This document shows, in pieces, positions 1-7,056 of a stretch of 42,872 nt of DNA. Each line of letters opens with the position of its first letter. Position 1 is the stretch's first letter. The notes beneath the pieces were generated by a model. It did no database searches, was not told where the DNA came from, and was given only the letters and a program-made list of their open reading frames with translations. The stretch is from Candidatus Firestoneibacteriota bacterium. Its GTDB lineage: Bacteria > Oederibacteriota > D2-FULL-39-29. The position numbers and the translations under genes are program-made. The DNA lies in NCBI GenBank assembly GCA_903891415.1, contig CAITEH010000055.1, forward strand, positions 1 to 42,872. The letters are read 5' to 3'.

Positions 1-23
1 ATTTAATTACCCCCAATATTCTT

Positions 24-791
24 TTATTGTTTCGCCTTTTTTTCAAACTTTACAAGTTTCATGAACGACTCTGCTTCAAGCGCGGCTCCGCCGACCAGAG
101 CACCGTCAATATCCGGCTCGCTCATAAGAAGAGAAATATTATCAGGTTTAACACTACCGCCGTACTGTATCCGGAGCGCTTCCGCCGTATTCTTATCGTA
201 GAGCTTAACAAAAAGGTCGCGGATAAATTTATGCACTTCCTGCGCCTGTTCCTTGCTTGCTACTTTTCCGGTACCTATGGCCCATACCGGCTCATAAGCG
301 ATAACCAGCTTAGAAACTTCTTCCTTAGTGATCCCTTTGAGGCCGCCGGTTACCTGCGTCTTTATTACTTCCTTCCAGATATTTTTTTCTCTTTCTTCCA
401 GAGTTTCTCCCACACAAACTATCGCCAGCAGGCCTTCCGGTAATACCGCCTTAATTTTTTTATTAATAAATTCATCCGACTCCTTAAAGTACTGCCTTCT
501 CTCGGAATGCCCCAGTATAACGAAACTGCAGCCGGCTTCTTTTAACATTGCCGGGGAAACCTCACCGGTAAAGGCCCCTTTTTTCTCAAAATAGCAATTC
601 TGCGCGCCAACTTTGATGTTGCTGCCTTTTAAGAACTGATAGACGGACTGTACCGCGAGGAATGGCGGGCAGACAACGATCTCTACGTCCGAGACATTTT
701 CCAGTTTAAACCGGAGATCTTTTACCAGTTCCAGCGCCTCCGCGACAGTTTTATTCATCTTCCAATTTCCCGCAATTATCGGCTTTCTCAT
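24..791 (-). CDS. tpiA: Triosephosphate isomerase
   Basis: Cytoplasmic glycolytic enzyme that interconverts dihydroxyacetone phosphate and glyceraldehyde 3-phosphate. The 255-residue product has the normal family length and all diagnostic motifs: GNWKMN with the substrate-binding Lys at 11, ILGHSERR with the electrophilic His at 95, AYEPVWAIGTGK with the catalytic Glu at 167, and the phosphate-binding IQYGGSV and GALVGGA segments near the C-terminus. Its ATG overlaps the TGA of the upstream methyltransferase gene by four bases, so the two are translationally coupled and probably cotranscribed from the promoter near 3175-3204. Nothing odd is seen; the identification is essentially certain. Confidence 0.98.
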   Translation of the reverse strand: MRKPIIAGNWKMNKTVAEALELVKDLRFKLENVSDVEIVVCPPFLAVQSVYQFLKGSNIKVGAQNCYFEKKGAFTGEVSPAMLKEAGCSFVILGHSERRQYFKESDEFINKKIKAVLPEGLLAIVCVGETLEEREKNIWKEVIKTQVTGGLKGITKEEVSKLVIAYEPVWAIGTGKVASKEQAQEVHKFIRDLFVKLYDKNTAEALRIQYGGSVKPDNISLLMSEPDIDGALVGGAALEAESFMKLVKFEKKAKQ

Positions 792-1687
792 TTCTTATTT
801 CTCCTTTCTATCTGATTTTTTATTTGTTTTATATGTTCAGGGGTCGTACCGCAGCACCCTCCAATAATATTCGCGCCGGCTTCGAGAAGAGCATTAGTAA
901 AAGACGCCACTACCCCCGGTGTCCCGTCATAATAGATCTCGCCTTTATTAAACCTGGGAATACCCGCGTTGGCTTCGGCGATCAGCGGTTTTTCCGTCTC
1001 AGCTCTTATGGCTTTGATAATATCCACCATCTGTTCGGAACCATTTCCACAGTTAGAACCGATAATATCCGCACCTGCCCCGGTAAATTCGGCTACCATG
1101 GCCCCTATATCAACACCCATAACGCTCCGTATGTCTTTGTTTGCCTGCACTTCAAAGGTCATACATGCAATTACCGGTAATTTTGTATTTTCTTTAACTG
1201 CTTTTATGGCCGCAACTGCCTCCTCCACGGCTATCATGGTTTCTATGATAACCAGCTCCGCCCCGCCTTCAGAAAGAGCTTTCGCCTGTTCTTTAAAAGC
1301 TTCAAAAGCCTCCGCAACAGAAAGAAAGCCCAGCGGCTCGAGAAGTGAACCGGTCGGCCCGATATCTCCGGCGATCAAAACTTTTTTTCCTGTTTTTTTT
1401 ACCGCTGCCCTGGCATTGGCAACACCTGAAATATTTATCTCCCTGCTCTTATTCTCAAGGTTGAACTTTTGAAGCTTCAAACGGTTACCGCCAAAGGTAT
1501 TGGTAATAATAATGTCCGCCCCGGCCTCAATATACTCTTTATGTATAGAAACAAGTGTTTCGGCTTTTGTCAAATTCCAGTATTCCGGGCATTCTCCCGC
1601 GGAGAGGCCGTGTTTCTGCAGCATGGTGCCCATGGCACCGTCACATACCAGAATTTCTTTTTTAAGCCGGTCCAAAATATCCGTCAT
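788..1687 (-). CDS. Homocysteine S-methyltransferase-domain protein (MetH N-terminal type)
   Basis: A 299-residue TIM-barrel protein equivalent to the first (homocysteine-binding) module of cobalamin-dependent methionine synthase; it stands alone without pterin, B12 or activation domains. The zinc ligands of the family are visible as Cys213 (SNCGNG) and Cys278-Cys279 (GGCCGTTPEHI), and the N-terminus has the typical CDGAMGTMLQ and NTFGGNRLKL segments. An SD sequence (GGAG) sits five bases before the ATG. It lies between the condensing enzyme and tpiA in one minus-strand operon. It may take methyl groups from a separate corrinoid protein or from a methylated sulfonium or betaine; no corrinoid-binding protein is in the window. 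The domain assignment is firm; the methyl donor is unknown. Confidence 0.9.
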   Translation of the reverse strand: MTDILDRLKKEILVCDGAMGTMLQKHGLSAGECPEYWNLTKAETLVSIHKEYIEAGADIIITNTFGGNRLKLQKFNLENKSREINISGVANARAAVKKTGKKVLIAGDIGPTGSLLEPLGFLSVAEAFEAFKEQAKALSEGGAELVIIETMIAVEEAVAAIKAVKENTKLPVIACMTFEVQANKDIRSVMGVDIGAMVAEFTGAGADIIGSNCGNGSEQMVDIIKAIRAETEKPLIAEANAGIPRFNKGEIYYDGTPGVVASFTNALLEAGANIIGGCCGTTPEHIKQIKNQIERRNKK

Positions 1688-1708
1688 CAGTCTCCAAGTA
1701 GTGTTTCT

Positions 1709-3085
1709 CTATTTTTTTATAAAAAGTTCAGGCCTGTGATGTTCGATCTGCAGCCACATCTCAGGTTCTGAAATAGAAGTGGTCCGGCCGCCTTTGTATT
1801 CGGTATCTATCCAGGTTTTAATAGCCGCGACCACCGCGTGCTCCTTGTTCACCCTGGACGGGCCCTCAAGATGCAATCTGGCATTTATCCAGAAAGCAAT
1901 ACCGGCCAGGCCGGATTTATCGGTAATCTCCACATCCACATTCCTTTTTAGAATTTTCATCGTGTCGAAAATATTATAGATCTCTTCATTCTTCATAATG
2001 CCGTCAGCGTGTATCCCGGCTTTGGTCACATTGAATTTGGAGCCGACAAACGGCTGGTTGCCCGGGATCTTATAACCTATCTCTTTTTCAAAATAATTGG
2101 CGATATCGGTAATTATTGTCGTATCCATACCGTTTACTGTGCCTTTTAACTGCTGGTATTCAATGAGCATGGATTCGATCGGAGTATTTCCGGTCCTTTC
2201 ACCTATCCCGAGAAGCGCTCCATTAGCGGCGCTCACTCCATACATCCAGGCCGTGGAGGCATTAATAACCCCCTTATAAAAATCATTGTGCCCGTGCCAT
2301 TCCAGCCATTCACTGGGAACTCCGGCGATCTTGCAAAGCCCGTGAGCTATGCCCTTGACACTTCTTGGAAGTGCAACTCCGGGATAAGAGACCCCGTAGC
2401 CCAGGGTATCGCAGGCCCTTATTTTAACAGGTATCTTAGCTTCCTTTGAAAGTTTCATCAACTCCTGAACAAAGGGAACCACGAAACCGTAGAAATCCGC
2501 CCTGGTAATATCTTCAAAATGACAACGCGGGATAATACCGTGCTCCAAAGCCGCACTGACCACGCCAAGATAATCTTTCATGGCCTCGCTGCGTTTCTTT
2601 TTTAACTTGAGAAAAATGTGATAATCAGAAACTGAAGTTAAGATACCGGTTTCCTTAAGGCCCATCTCTTTAACCAGCTTAAAATCCTGTTTCACGGCCC
2701 GGATCCAGCCGGTGATCTCCGGATACTTGTACCCTCTTTCTATACATTTCTCAATGGCTTTTCTATCCTTTTCTGTATAGAGAAAAAATTCGGTTTGGCG
2801 TATCATTCCATTCGGACCGCTTAAAGTATGCAGCATATCAAAAACATCAACTATCTGTTTGACCGTAAAAGGAGGCAGCGACTGCTGTCCGTCCCTGAAA
2901 GTTGTATCCGTGATCCATATTTCATCAGGCGGATTCATCGGGACTATTCTATGGTTAAAAGGGATCTTGGGTACTTCTCCATAGGAAAATATATCCCGGT
3001 AAAGGTTGGGTTCCTCCGGATCCTGCAGAGAATACTTAAATTCATCCTGTTCCAGTGTTTTTGTAATATTATTATACTTCAGCAT
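1709..3085 (-). CDS. DRE-TIM acyl-CoA condensing enzyme; candidate Re-citrate synthase
   Basis: A 458-residue member of the isopropylmalate/homocitrate synthase superfamily, condensing acetyl-CoA with a 2-oxo acid. Seen: the metal and catalytic motif TDTTFRDGQQ (residues 59-68), the metal-binding HGHND (264-268) and GERTGNTP (295-302). The regulatory LeuA dimer domain is not evident. The ATG at 3085 is chosen because GGAGG lies seven bases before it; an in-frame ATG at 3130 has no such site and would add a short hydrophobic extension. The size, the long N-terminal extension before the barrel, and the placement next to isocitrate dehydrogenase, malate dehydrogenase and fumarase fit the Re-type citrate synthase described from Clostridium kluyveri. 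No leucine or lysine pathway gene is nearby. Homocitrate or citramalate synthase remain alternatives. Confidence 0.75.
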   Translation of the reverse strand: MLKYNNITKTLEQDEFKYSLQDPEEPNLYRDIFSYGEVPKIPFNHRIVPMNPPDEIWITDTTFRDGQQSLPPFTVKQIVDVFDMLHTLSGPNGMIRQTEFFLYTEKDRKAIEKCIERGYKYPEITGWIRAVKQDFKLVKEMGLKETGILTSVSDYHIFLKLKKKRSEAMKDYLGVVSAALEHGIIPRCHFEDITRADFYGFVVPFVQELMKLSKEAKIPVKIRACDTLGYGVSYPGVALPRSVKGIAHGLCKIAGVPSEWLEWHGHNDFYKGVINASTAWMYGVSAANGALLGIGERTGNTPIESMLIEYQQLKGTVNGMDTTIITDIANYFEKEIGYKIPGNQPFVGSKFNVTKAGIHADGIMKNEEIYNIFDTMKILKRNVDVEITDKSGLAGIAFWINARLHLEGPSRVNKEHAVVAAIKTWIDTEYKGGRTTSISEPEMWLQIEHHRPELFIKK

Positions 3086-3174
3086 CTTGAGTGCCTCCAA
3101 AAGGCCTGTTAAAATTATAAAGAAGAGCAAATTTAAACGGCTTTTCCGCTAATTTATACACAATTCGGCGTATA

Positions 3175-3204
3175 ATTATAGCATTTTCAGAGCTTTTTTT
3201 ACAA
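3175..3204 (-). promoter_or_regulatory. Sigma70-like promoter for the condensing enzyme-tpiA operon
   Basis: Reading the minus strand, TTGTAA (3204-3199) is followed after 18 bases by a perfect TATAAT (3180-3175), preceded by TG one base upstream as in extended -10 promoters. It would give a leader of roughly 80 bases before the ATG at 3085. Prediction by eye only. Confidence 0.55.
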
Positions 3205-3269
3205 GTAAAACCTGTAAAGCAGTCCCGGGCTCAAAACATATTTGCGCAGCTTTTAACGTTGATACGTGT

Positions 3270-3292
3270 GTGCCTGCTCTCCTGAAAGGCAC
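3270..3292. repeat. Inverted repeat between divergent promoters
   Basis: GTGCCT at 3270-3275 and AGGCAC at 3287-3292 form a perfect 6-bp inverted repeat with an 11-base spacer. It lies 15 bases upstream of the plus-strand -35 box and about 66 bases upstream of the minus-strand one, so it could be an operator shared by both operons, or chance. No known regulator site is recognised. Confidence 0.3.
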
Positions 3293-3306
3293 GGTATAAA
3301 TATCAA

Positions 3307-3335
3307 TTGAGAAGTAAGATTATTTTTGCTATATT
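3307..3335 (+). promoter_or_regulatory. Sigma70-like promoter for the TCA operon
   Basis: TTGAGA at 3307-3312 and TATATT at 3330-3335 are separated by exactly 17 bases. Transcription would begin near 3342, leaving a leader of about 70 bases before the isocitrate dehydrogenase ATG at 3413, which is preceded by AAGGAAGG-like purines. Prediction by eye. Confidence 0.55.
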
Positions 3336-3412
3336 TATAAGGTATCTTCTGAACAGCATTATTAAGGACTGCAGCTATTTTAATCAGGATCCAAACAAAA
3401 GGAAGGTTAAAT

Positions 3413-4501
3413 ATGCCTCACAAGGTAACATTGATAAAAGGCGATGGTATCGGCCCGGAAATCGCAAAGATCGCGCAAAAAGTAATAGATGCTACCGGCG
3501 TAAAGATCAGCTGGGACGAAGCAGAAGCCGGAATAGATATTATGGAAAAGGAGGGTACACCTCTTCCTGAAAAAACCCTTGAATCCTGCAGAAAAAATAA
3601 GGTGGCGCTGAAAGCCCCTGTAACCACGCCGGTCGGAACCGGCTTTCGCTCCGTAAATGTAGCACTTAGACAACAACTCGGACTTTACGCGTGCGTGCGT
3701 CCCTGCAAAAGTTACGAAGGTGTGCGCTCCAGATATAACAATATCGACCTTGTGCTCGTGAGAGAAAACACCGAGGACCTATATGCCGGTATTGAGTTTG
3801 AAAAAGGAAAACCGGAAACACAAAAACTGATAAACACAATCAAAGAACTCGGCGGCAAAAAAATAAAAGACGACTCAGGCATAAGCATCAAACCCATCTC
3901 CGTATCCGGAACAGAAAAAATAGTTGAATATGCTTTTCAATATGCCGTGGCGAATAAAAGGAAGAAAGTTTCTGCCATCCACAAGGCAAATATTATGAAG
4001 TTTACCGACGGTTTATTCCTGTCAACCGCAAGAGCTGTTGCAAAGAAGTACCCGCAGGTAGAATTCAACGATGTTATTGTGGACAACATGACGATGCAGC
4101 TCGTGCAAAAACCGGAACTTTACGACGTACTCGTCCTTCCCAACCTTTACGGTGATATCCTCTCGGATCTTTGCGCCGGGCTGGTTGGCGGGCTGGGTGT
4201 AGCTCCGGGCGCGAATATCGGAGAGAACGGCATGGCGGTTTTTGAAGCCACTCACGGCAGCGCCCCCAAATACAAAGGGCTTAATAAAGTCAATCCAACC
4301 GCGCTTATTCTGTCGGGCATGCTCATGTTGAAACATCTCGGTGAAAATAAGGCCGCGGAAGCTCTGGAAAACGCGGTAAAGCGTGTGATCAGGTCCGGCA
4401 AGGATGTAACCTACGATATGAAACCGGATAGAAATGACCCCTCAGCGGTTGGTTCAAAAGAAATGGGTGAAGCGATAATCAAAGAATTAGCAAAAAGCTG
4501 A
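3413..4501 (+). CDS. Isocitrate dehydrogenase
   Basis: A 362-residue beta-decarboxylating dehydrogenase of the isocitrate/isopropylmalate family, oxidising isocitrate to 2-oxoglutarate in the cytoplasm. The isocitrate-type substrate loop is present: Ser80, Asn82 and Arg86 in [11 protein letters not shown], Arg96, the [13 protein letters not shown] block with Arg117 and Tyr124, Lys191 in HKAN, and metal-binding Asp248 and Asp252 in LYGDILSD. The length resembles NAD-dependent or mitochondrial-type enzymes. However, the coenzyme loop HGSAPKY (281-287) with Lys286 and Tyr287, followed by Val293 and Tyr334 (VTYD), matches the NADP-selecting residues of E. coli Icd. It is the first gene of the plus-strand TCA block. 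Homoisocitrate or isopropylmalate dehydrogenase is less likely because of the Ser/Asn loop. Confidence 0.88.
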   Translation: MPHKVTLIKGDGIGPEIAKIAQKVIDATGVKISWDEAEAGIDIMEKEGTPLPEKTLESCRKNKVALKAPVTTPVGTGFRSVNVALRQQLGLYACVRPCKSYEGVRSRYNNIDLVLVRENTEDLYAGIEFEKGKPETQKLINTIKELGGKKIKDDSGISIKPISVSGTEKIVEYAFQYAVANKRKKVSAIHKANIMKFTDGLFLSTARAVAKKYPQVEFNDVIVDNMTMQLVQKPELYDVLVLPNLYGDILSDLCAGLVGGLGVAPGANIGENGMAVFEATHGSAPKYKGLNKVNPTALILSGMLMLKHLGENKAAEALENAVKRVIRSGKDVTYDMKPDRNDPSAVGSKEMGEAIIKELAKS

Positions 4502-4510
4502 TTCTTTGTT

Positions 4511-4609
4511 GTCCGTAAAGTTTTTAAAATCCATAAGGTCCATAAAGTCAAAAGACCTAAAGAGCGCTTAGACTTTACAGACTTTACGAACCTTATAAAC
4601 TTTATAGAC
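4511..4609. repeat. Inverted pair of 9-bp-unit repeat arrays (locus 1)
   Basis: The right arm (4571-4609) is a tandem array of the 9-bp unit ACYTTAYRR: ACTTTACAG, ACTTTACGA, ACCTTATAA, ACTTTATAG, ACT. The left arm (4511-4549) is the same kind of array in the opposite orientation. The arms match at about 29 of 39 positions, with a 21-base loop, so the transcript could form a long imperfect stem. The right arm ends about 22 bases before the malate dehydrogenase ATG and just before its AAAGGAG ribosome site. The same unit recurs at 5560-5692, 8471-8508 and 37709-37804. Confidence 0.8.
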
Positions 4610-4631
4610 TGTTCGACTAAAAGGAGAACAC

Positions 4632-5555
4632 ATGTCACGACCTAAGATCAGCATTATCGGCGCAGGCAATGTCGGCAGTATTATTGCATTGCAAGCGGCG
4701 CAGAAAGAACTTGGAGACATTGTTCTGCTGGACGTAGTGGAAGGCATGCCGCAGGGAAAAGCGCTTGATCTTTCGCAAATGTCAGGAATATTTCATTTTG
4801 ACGCCAAAATAACCGGCTCAAATAACTTTGCAGATATAAAAGACAGCACTATAGTGGTAATCACCGCCGGGGTTGCCAGAAAACCCGGGATGAGCCGCGA
4901 AGACCTGCTCAAGATAAACGCGGAGATAATAAGAAAAGCTTCCGAGAACATTAAAAATTATGCTCCAAATGCCATAGTTATTACAGTTACCAATCCTCTG
5001 GACATGATGACCCAGCTGGCCTTTAAAACTACCGGGTTCAAAAAAAACAGGGTCATTGGTATGGCAGGGGTGCTGGATTCCGCCAGGTTCGCGCATTTTA
5101 TCGCGGAGGAATTAAAGGTATCTTCAAAGGATATTACCCCTATGGTACTCGGAAGCCACGGAGATACCATGGTCCCGCTTCCAAGATATTCGACCGTCTC
5201 AGGTGTTCCTCTAACTGACCTTATGAAACCCGATGTTATAAAGAGACTCGTTGAGCGCACGGCGAACGGCGGGGCAGAAATAGTCGGTCTGCTAAAAACC
5301 GGGAGCGCATATTTTGCCCCCGGGACCTCTGCGGCGATAATGATTGAAAGTATCCTAAAGGATCAGAAACGCATACTCCCCTGCTCCGCTTACTTGACCG
5401 GGGAATACGGTTTGAAAGATGTTTTTATAGGCGTACCGGTAAGCTTAGGTGCAAATGGAATTGAGAACATTATTGAATTGAAACTTTCCGGCGAAGAACT
5501 GGCAGCCCTGCACAAGTCAGCGGGTATAGTTAAAGAAGGCATAAGATCACTTTAA
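4632..5555 (+). CDS. mdh: Malate dehydrogenase (LDH-like)
   Basis: Cytoplasmic NAD-dependent interconversion of malate and oxaloacetate. The 307-residue product belongs to the lactate-dehydrogenase-like malate dehydrogenases. The Rossmann motif GAGNVGS starts at residue 10 and is followed by an acidic residue after VLL in LLDVVEG, as expected for NAD. The mobile loop RKPGMSREDLL carries the Arg pair that selects malate rather than lactate; VTNPLD holds the catalytic Asp, and LGSHGDTMVPL holds the catalytic His. A good AAAGGAG ribosome site precedes the ATG by eight bases. The gene lies between isocitrate dehydrogenase and fumarase, flanked on both sides by inverted 9-bp-unit repeats. Confident assignment. 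Confidence 0.96.
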   Translation: MSRPKISIIGAGNVGSIIALQAAQKELGDIVLLDVVEGMPQGKALDLSQMSGIFHFDAKITGSNNFADIKDSTIVVITAGVARKPGMSREDLLKINAEIIRKASENIKNYAPNAIVITVTNPLDMMTQLAFKTTGFKKNRVIGMAGVLDSARFAHFIAEELKVSSKDITPMVLGSHGDTMVPLPRYSTVSGVPLTDLMKPDVIKRLVERTANGGAEIVGLLKTGSAYFAPGTSAAIMIESILKDQKRILPCSAYLTGEYGLKDVFIGVPVSLGANGIENIIELKLSGEELAALHKSAGIVKEGIRSL

Positions 5556-5559
5556 GAAT

Positions 5560-5692
5560 GTCCATAAGGTTCGTAAGGTTTTTAAGGTCCATAAAGTCTA
5601 AACGCTTAACAAACCTTTAAATTAGATTGTTTTTCAAGATTTTAGGCATTATAGACTTTCGACTTTACGAACTTTATAAACCTTATAGACTT
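5560..5692. repeat. Inverted pair of 9-bp-unit repeat arrays (locus 2)
   Basis: The left arm (5560-5599), read on the minus strand, gives ACTTTATGG, ACCTTAAAA, ACCTTACGA, ACCTTATGG. The right arm (5653-5692), read on the plus strand, gives a shortened ACTTTCG, then ACTTTACGA, ACTTTATAA, ACCTTATAG, ACTT. The 53-base spacer is AT-rich. As at locus 1, the element fills the gap between two plus-strand TCA genes, and the right arm stops immediately before the ribosome site of the next gene (fumarase alpha, start 5711). Confidence 0.8.
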
Positions 5693-5710
5693 GCTAGTAA
5701 AGGAGCTAAA

Positions 5711-6544
5711 TTGATTACAGCAAAACAAATAGCAGATACTGTCAGCGCACTTTGCATTCAAGCCAATACTGTTCTTCGTGCTGACGTAAAAAAAGCTCTC
5801 TGCAAAGCCCGTGCCTGTGAAAAGAACAGGAACGCAAAGTTCATTCTTAACGCGCTTATTGAAAACTACAAAATCGCGGAAAAAGACTGCACGCCGATCT
5901 GCCAGGACACCGGTATTACCGTTATTTTTGCGGAAGTGGGGCAACAGGCAAGGATCAAGGGAGATCTCGGCAAAGCCATAAACGAGGGCGTGGCGGCGGG
6001 ATATAAAAAAGGTTATCTCAGAAAATCCATAGTAAAAGATCCTGTGCTCCGGGGAAACACCGGAACCAACACTCCGGCAATAATCTATTATGACTTCCTT
6101 CCCGGAAAGAACCTAAAACTCACAATACTGCCCAAAGGCTTTGGTTCAGAGAACAAATCCAAACTTTTCATGCTGAATCCCACGGCAACCCGGGAAGAGA
6201 TCATAAACGCGGTCATTTCAGCCGTTAAAGAGGCAGGGCCGGATGCCTGCCCGCCCTATATGCTCGGGGTCGGCATAGGCGGCGACGCCGGCAAGGCAGT
6301 TTTCTTGGCAAAGAAAGCTTTGACTTTGAGTATCGGCTTTTGGGGTGAAAACGCCTATTACAGGAAACTGGCCGGAGATATTTATAAGAAAGGAAACACT
6401 TTGAATATTGGGCCTCTCGGAGCCCGCGGCAAGTCCACGCTTCTCGGCGTAAACATCCTCACCTTCCCCACTCATATCGCCGGGCTTCCCGTGGCTGTTA
6501 ATTTTTCCTGTCACGTCCTAAGGAGCGCGTCAGCGACATTATGA
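5711..6544 (+). CDS. Class I fumarate hydratase, alpha subunit
   Basis: Catalyses hydration of fumarate to malate with the beta subunit encoded next; a cytoplasmic 4Fe-4S lyase. The TTG at 5711 is proposed as start because AAAGGAG lies six bases upstream and the family N-terminus (ITAKQIADTVSAL) begins there. An upstream ATG at 5627 would run through the intergenic repeat and add 28 non-homologous residues. The 277-residue product contains the three cluster cysteines at the usual places: Cys64 in ICQDTG, Cys180 in ACPPYMLGVGIGGDAG, and Cys267 near the C-terminus in VNFSCH. TTG is less common than ATG and may moderate translation. Its TGA overlaps the ATG of the beta gene. L(+)-tartrate dehydratase alpha is the related alternative, but context favours fumarase. 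Confidence 0.9.
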   Translation: MITAKQIADTVSALCIQANTVLRADVKKALCKARACEKNRNAKFILNALIENYKIAEKDCTPICQDTGITVIFAEVGQQARIKGDLGKAINEGVAAGYKKGYLRKSIVKDPVLRGNTGTNTPAIIYYDFLPGKNLKLTILPKGFGSENKSKLFMLNPTATREEIINAVISAVKEAGPDACPPYMLGVGIGGDAGKAVFLAKKALTLSIGFWGENAYYRKLAGDIYKKGNTLNIGPLGARGKSTLLGVNILTFPTHIAGLPVAVNFSCHVLRSASATL

Positions 6545-7056
6545 AAACTATAAATTTACCGGCGGCAAAAAGCGAACTCTCCAAACTTAAAGCAGGGGAG
6601 CTTGTCCTCCTTTCCGGAACAATAATTACCGGGCGGGATCAGGCGCATAAACGCCTGGCGGGCGCCTTAAAGCTGAACAAAAAACTACCGGTCAAAATCA
6701 AAGGGCAGGCGATCTATTACACGGGGCCCACCCCCTGCAAGCCGGGAGAAATAGTCGGTTCCTGCGGCCCCACCACCAGCAGAAGAATGGACGCTTTTAC
6801 TCCCGCTCTTTTAAAAGCGGGACTGGCCGTCATGATAGGCAAGGGAAACCGCTCAAAAGAAGTGCAGAAAGCCATTAAAAAATACGGGTCTGTCTATTTT
6901 TCCACCCTTGGCGGAGCCGGCGCCTATTTAAAAAGAAAAATAGTTGCAGCAAGGACCATAGCTTACCCTGAGCTTGGCCCTGAAGCAATTCACGAATTCC
7001 AAATAAAAGAATTTCCAGCGATCGTCTGGATAGACAGCGGAGGCAGGTCCTTATGA
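6541..7056 (+). CDS. Class I fumarate hydratase, beta subunit
   Basis: A 171-residue protein equivalent to the C-terminal domain of one-chain class I fumarases and to TtdB. It shows the hallmark segments GRDQAHKRL, YYTGPTPCKPGEIVGSCGPTTSRRMD, the KGN loop, and the late ELGPEAIHEFQIKEFPAIV with the substrate-binding Glu region. It overlaps the alpha gene by ATGA and overlaps pyruvate kinase by ATGA, so alpha, beta and kinase are translationally coupled in one transcript. Together with the alpha subunit it forms the active enzyme. Tartrate dehydratase beta is the only realistic alternative. Confidence 0.92.
   Translation: MKTINLPAAKSELSKLKAGELVLLSGTIITGRDQAHKRLAGALKLNKKLPVKIKGQAIYYTGPTPCKPGEIVGSCGPTTSRRMDAFTPALLKAGLAVMIGKGNRSKEVQKAIKKYGSVYFSTLGGAGAYLKRKIVAARTIAYPELGPEAIHEFQIKEFPAIVWIDSGGRSL

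Larger units (their letters stand above)
3086..3412. promoter_or_regulatory. Divergent intergenic promoter region (327 bp)
   Basis: This non-coding stretch separates the minus-strand condensing-enzyme operon from the plus-strand TCA operon. It holds one sigma70-like promoter for each direction (listed separately) and an inverted repeat GTGCCT(11)AGGCAC at 3270-3292 between them. No convincing small gene is seen; a plus-strand reading frame starting at 3307 is AT-rich, unlike any family recognised, and overlaps the start of isocitrate dehydrogenase. Confidence 0.6.

Noticed and set aside
3307-3570. Plus-strand 87-codon frame at the divergent promoter
   Set aside because: It starts at the -35 box, and most of its coding part overlaps isocitrate dehydrogenase in another frame.
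4511-4609. Rho-independent terminator or CRISPR array as explanations of the 9-bp-unit repeats
   Set aside because: There is no GC-rich stem with a T-run, and a CRISPR needs 25-40-bp repeats with unique spacers; here contiguous 9-bp units vary by substitution.
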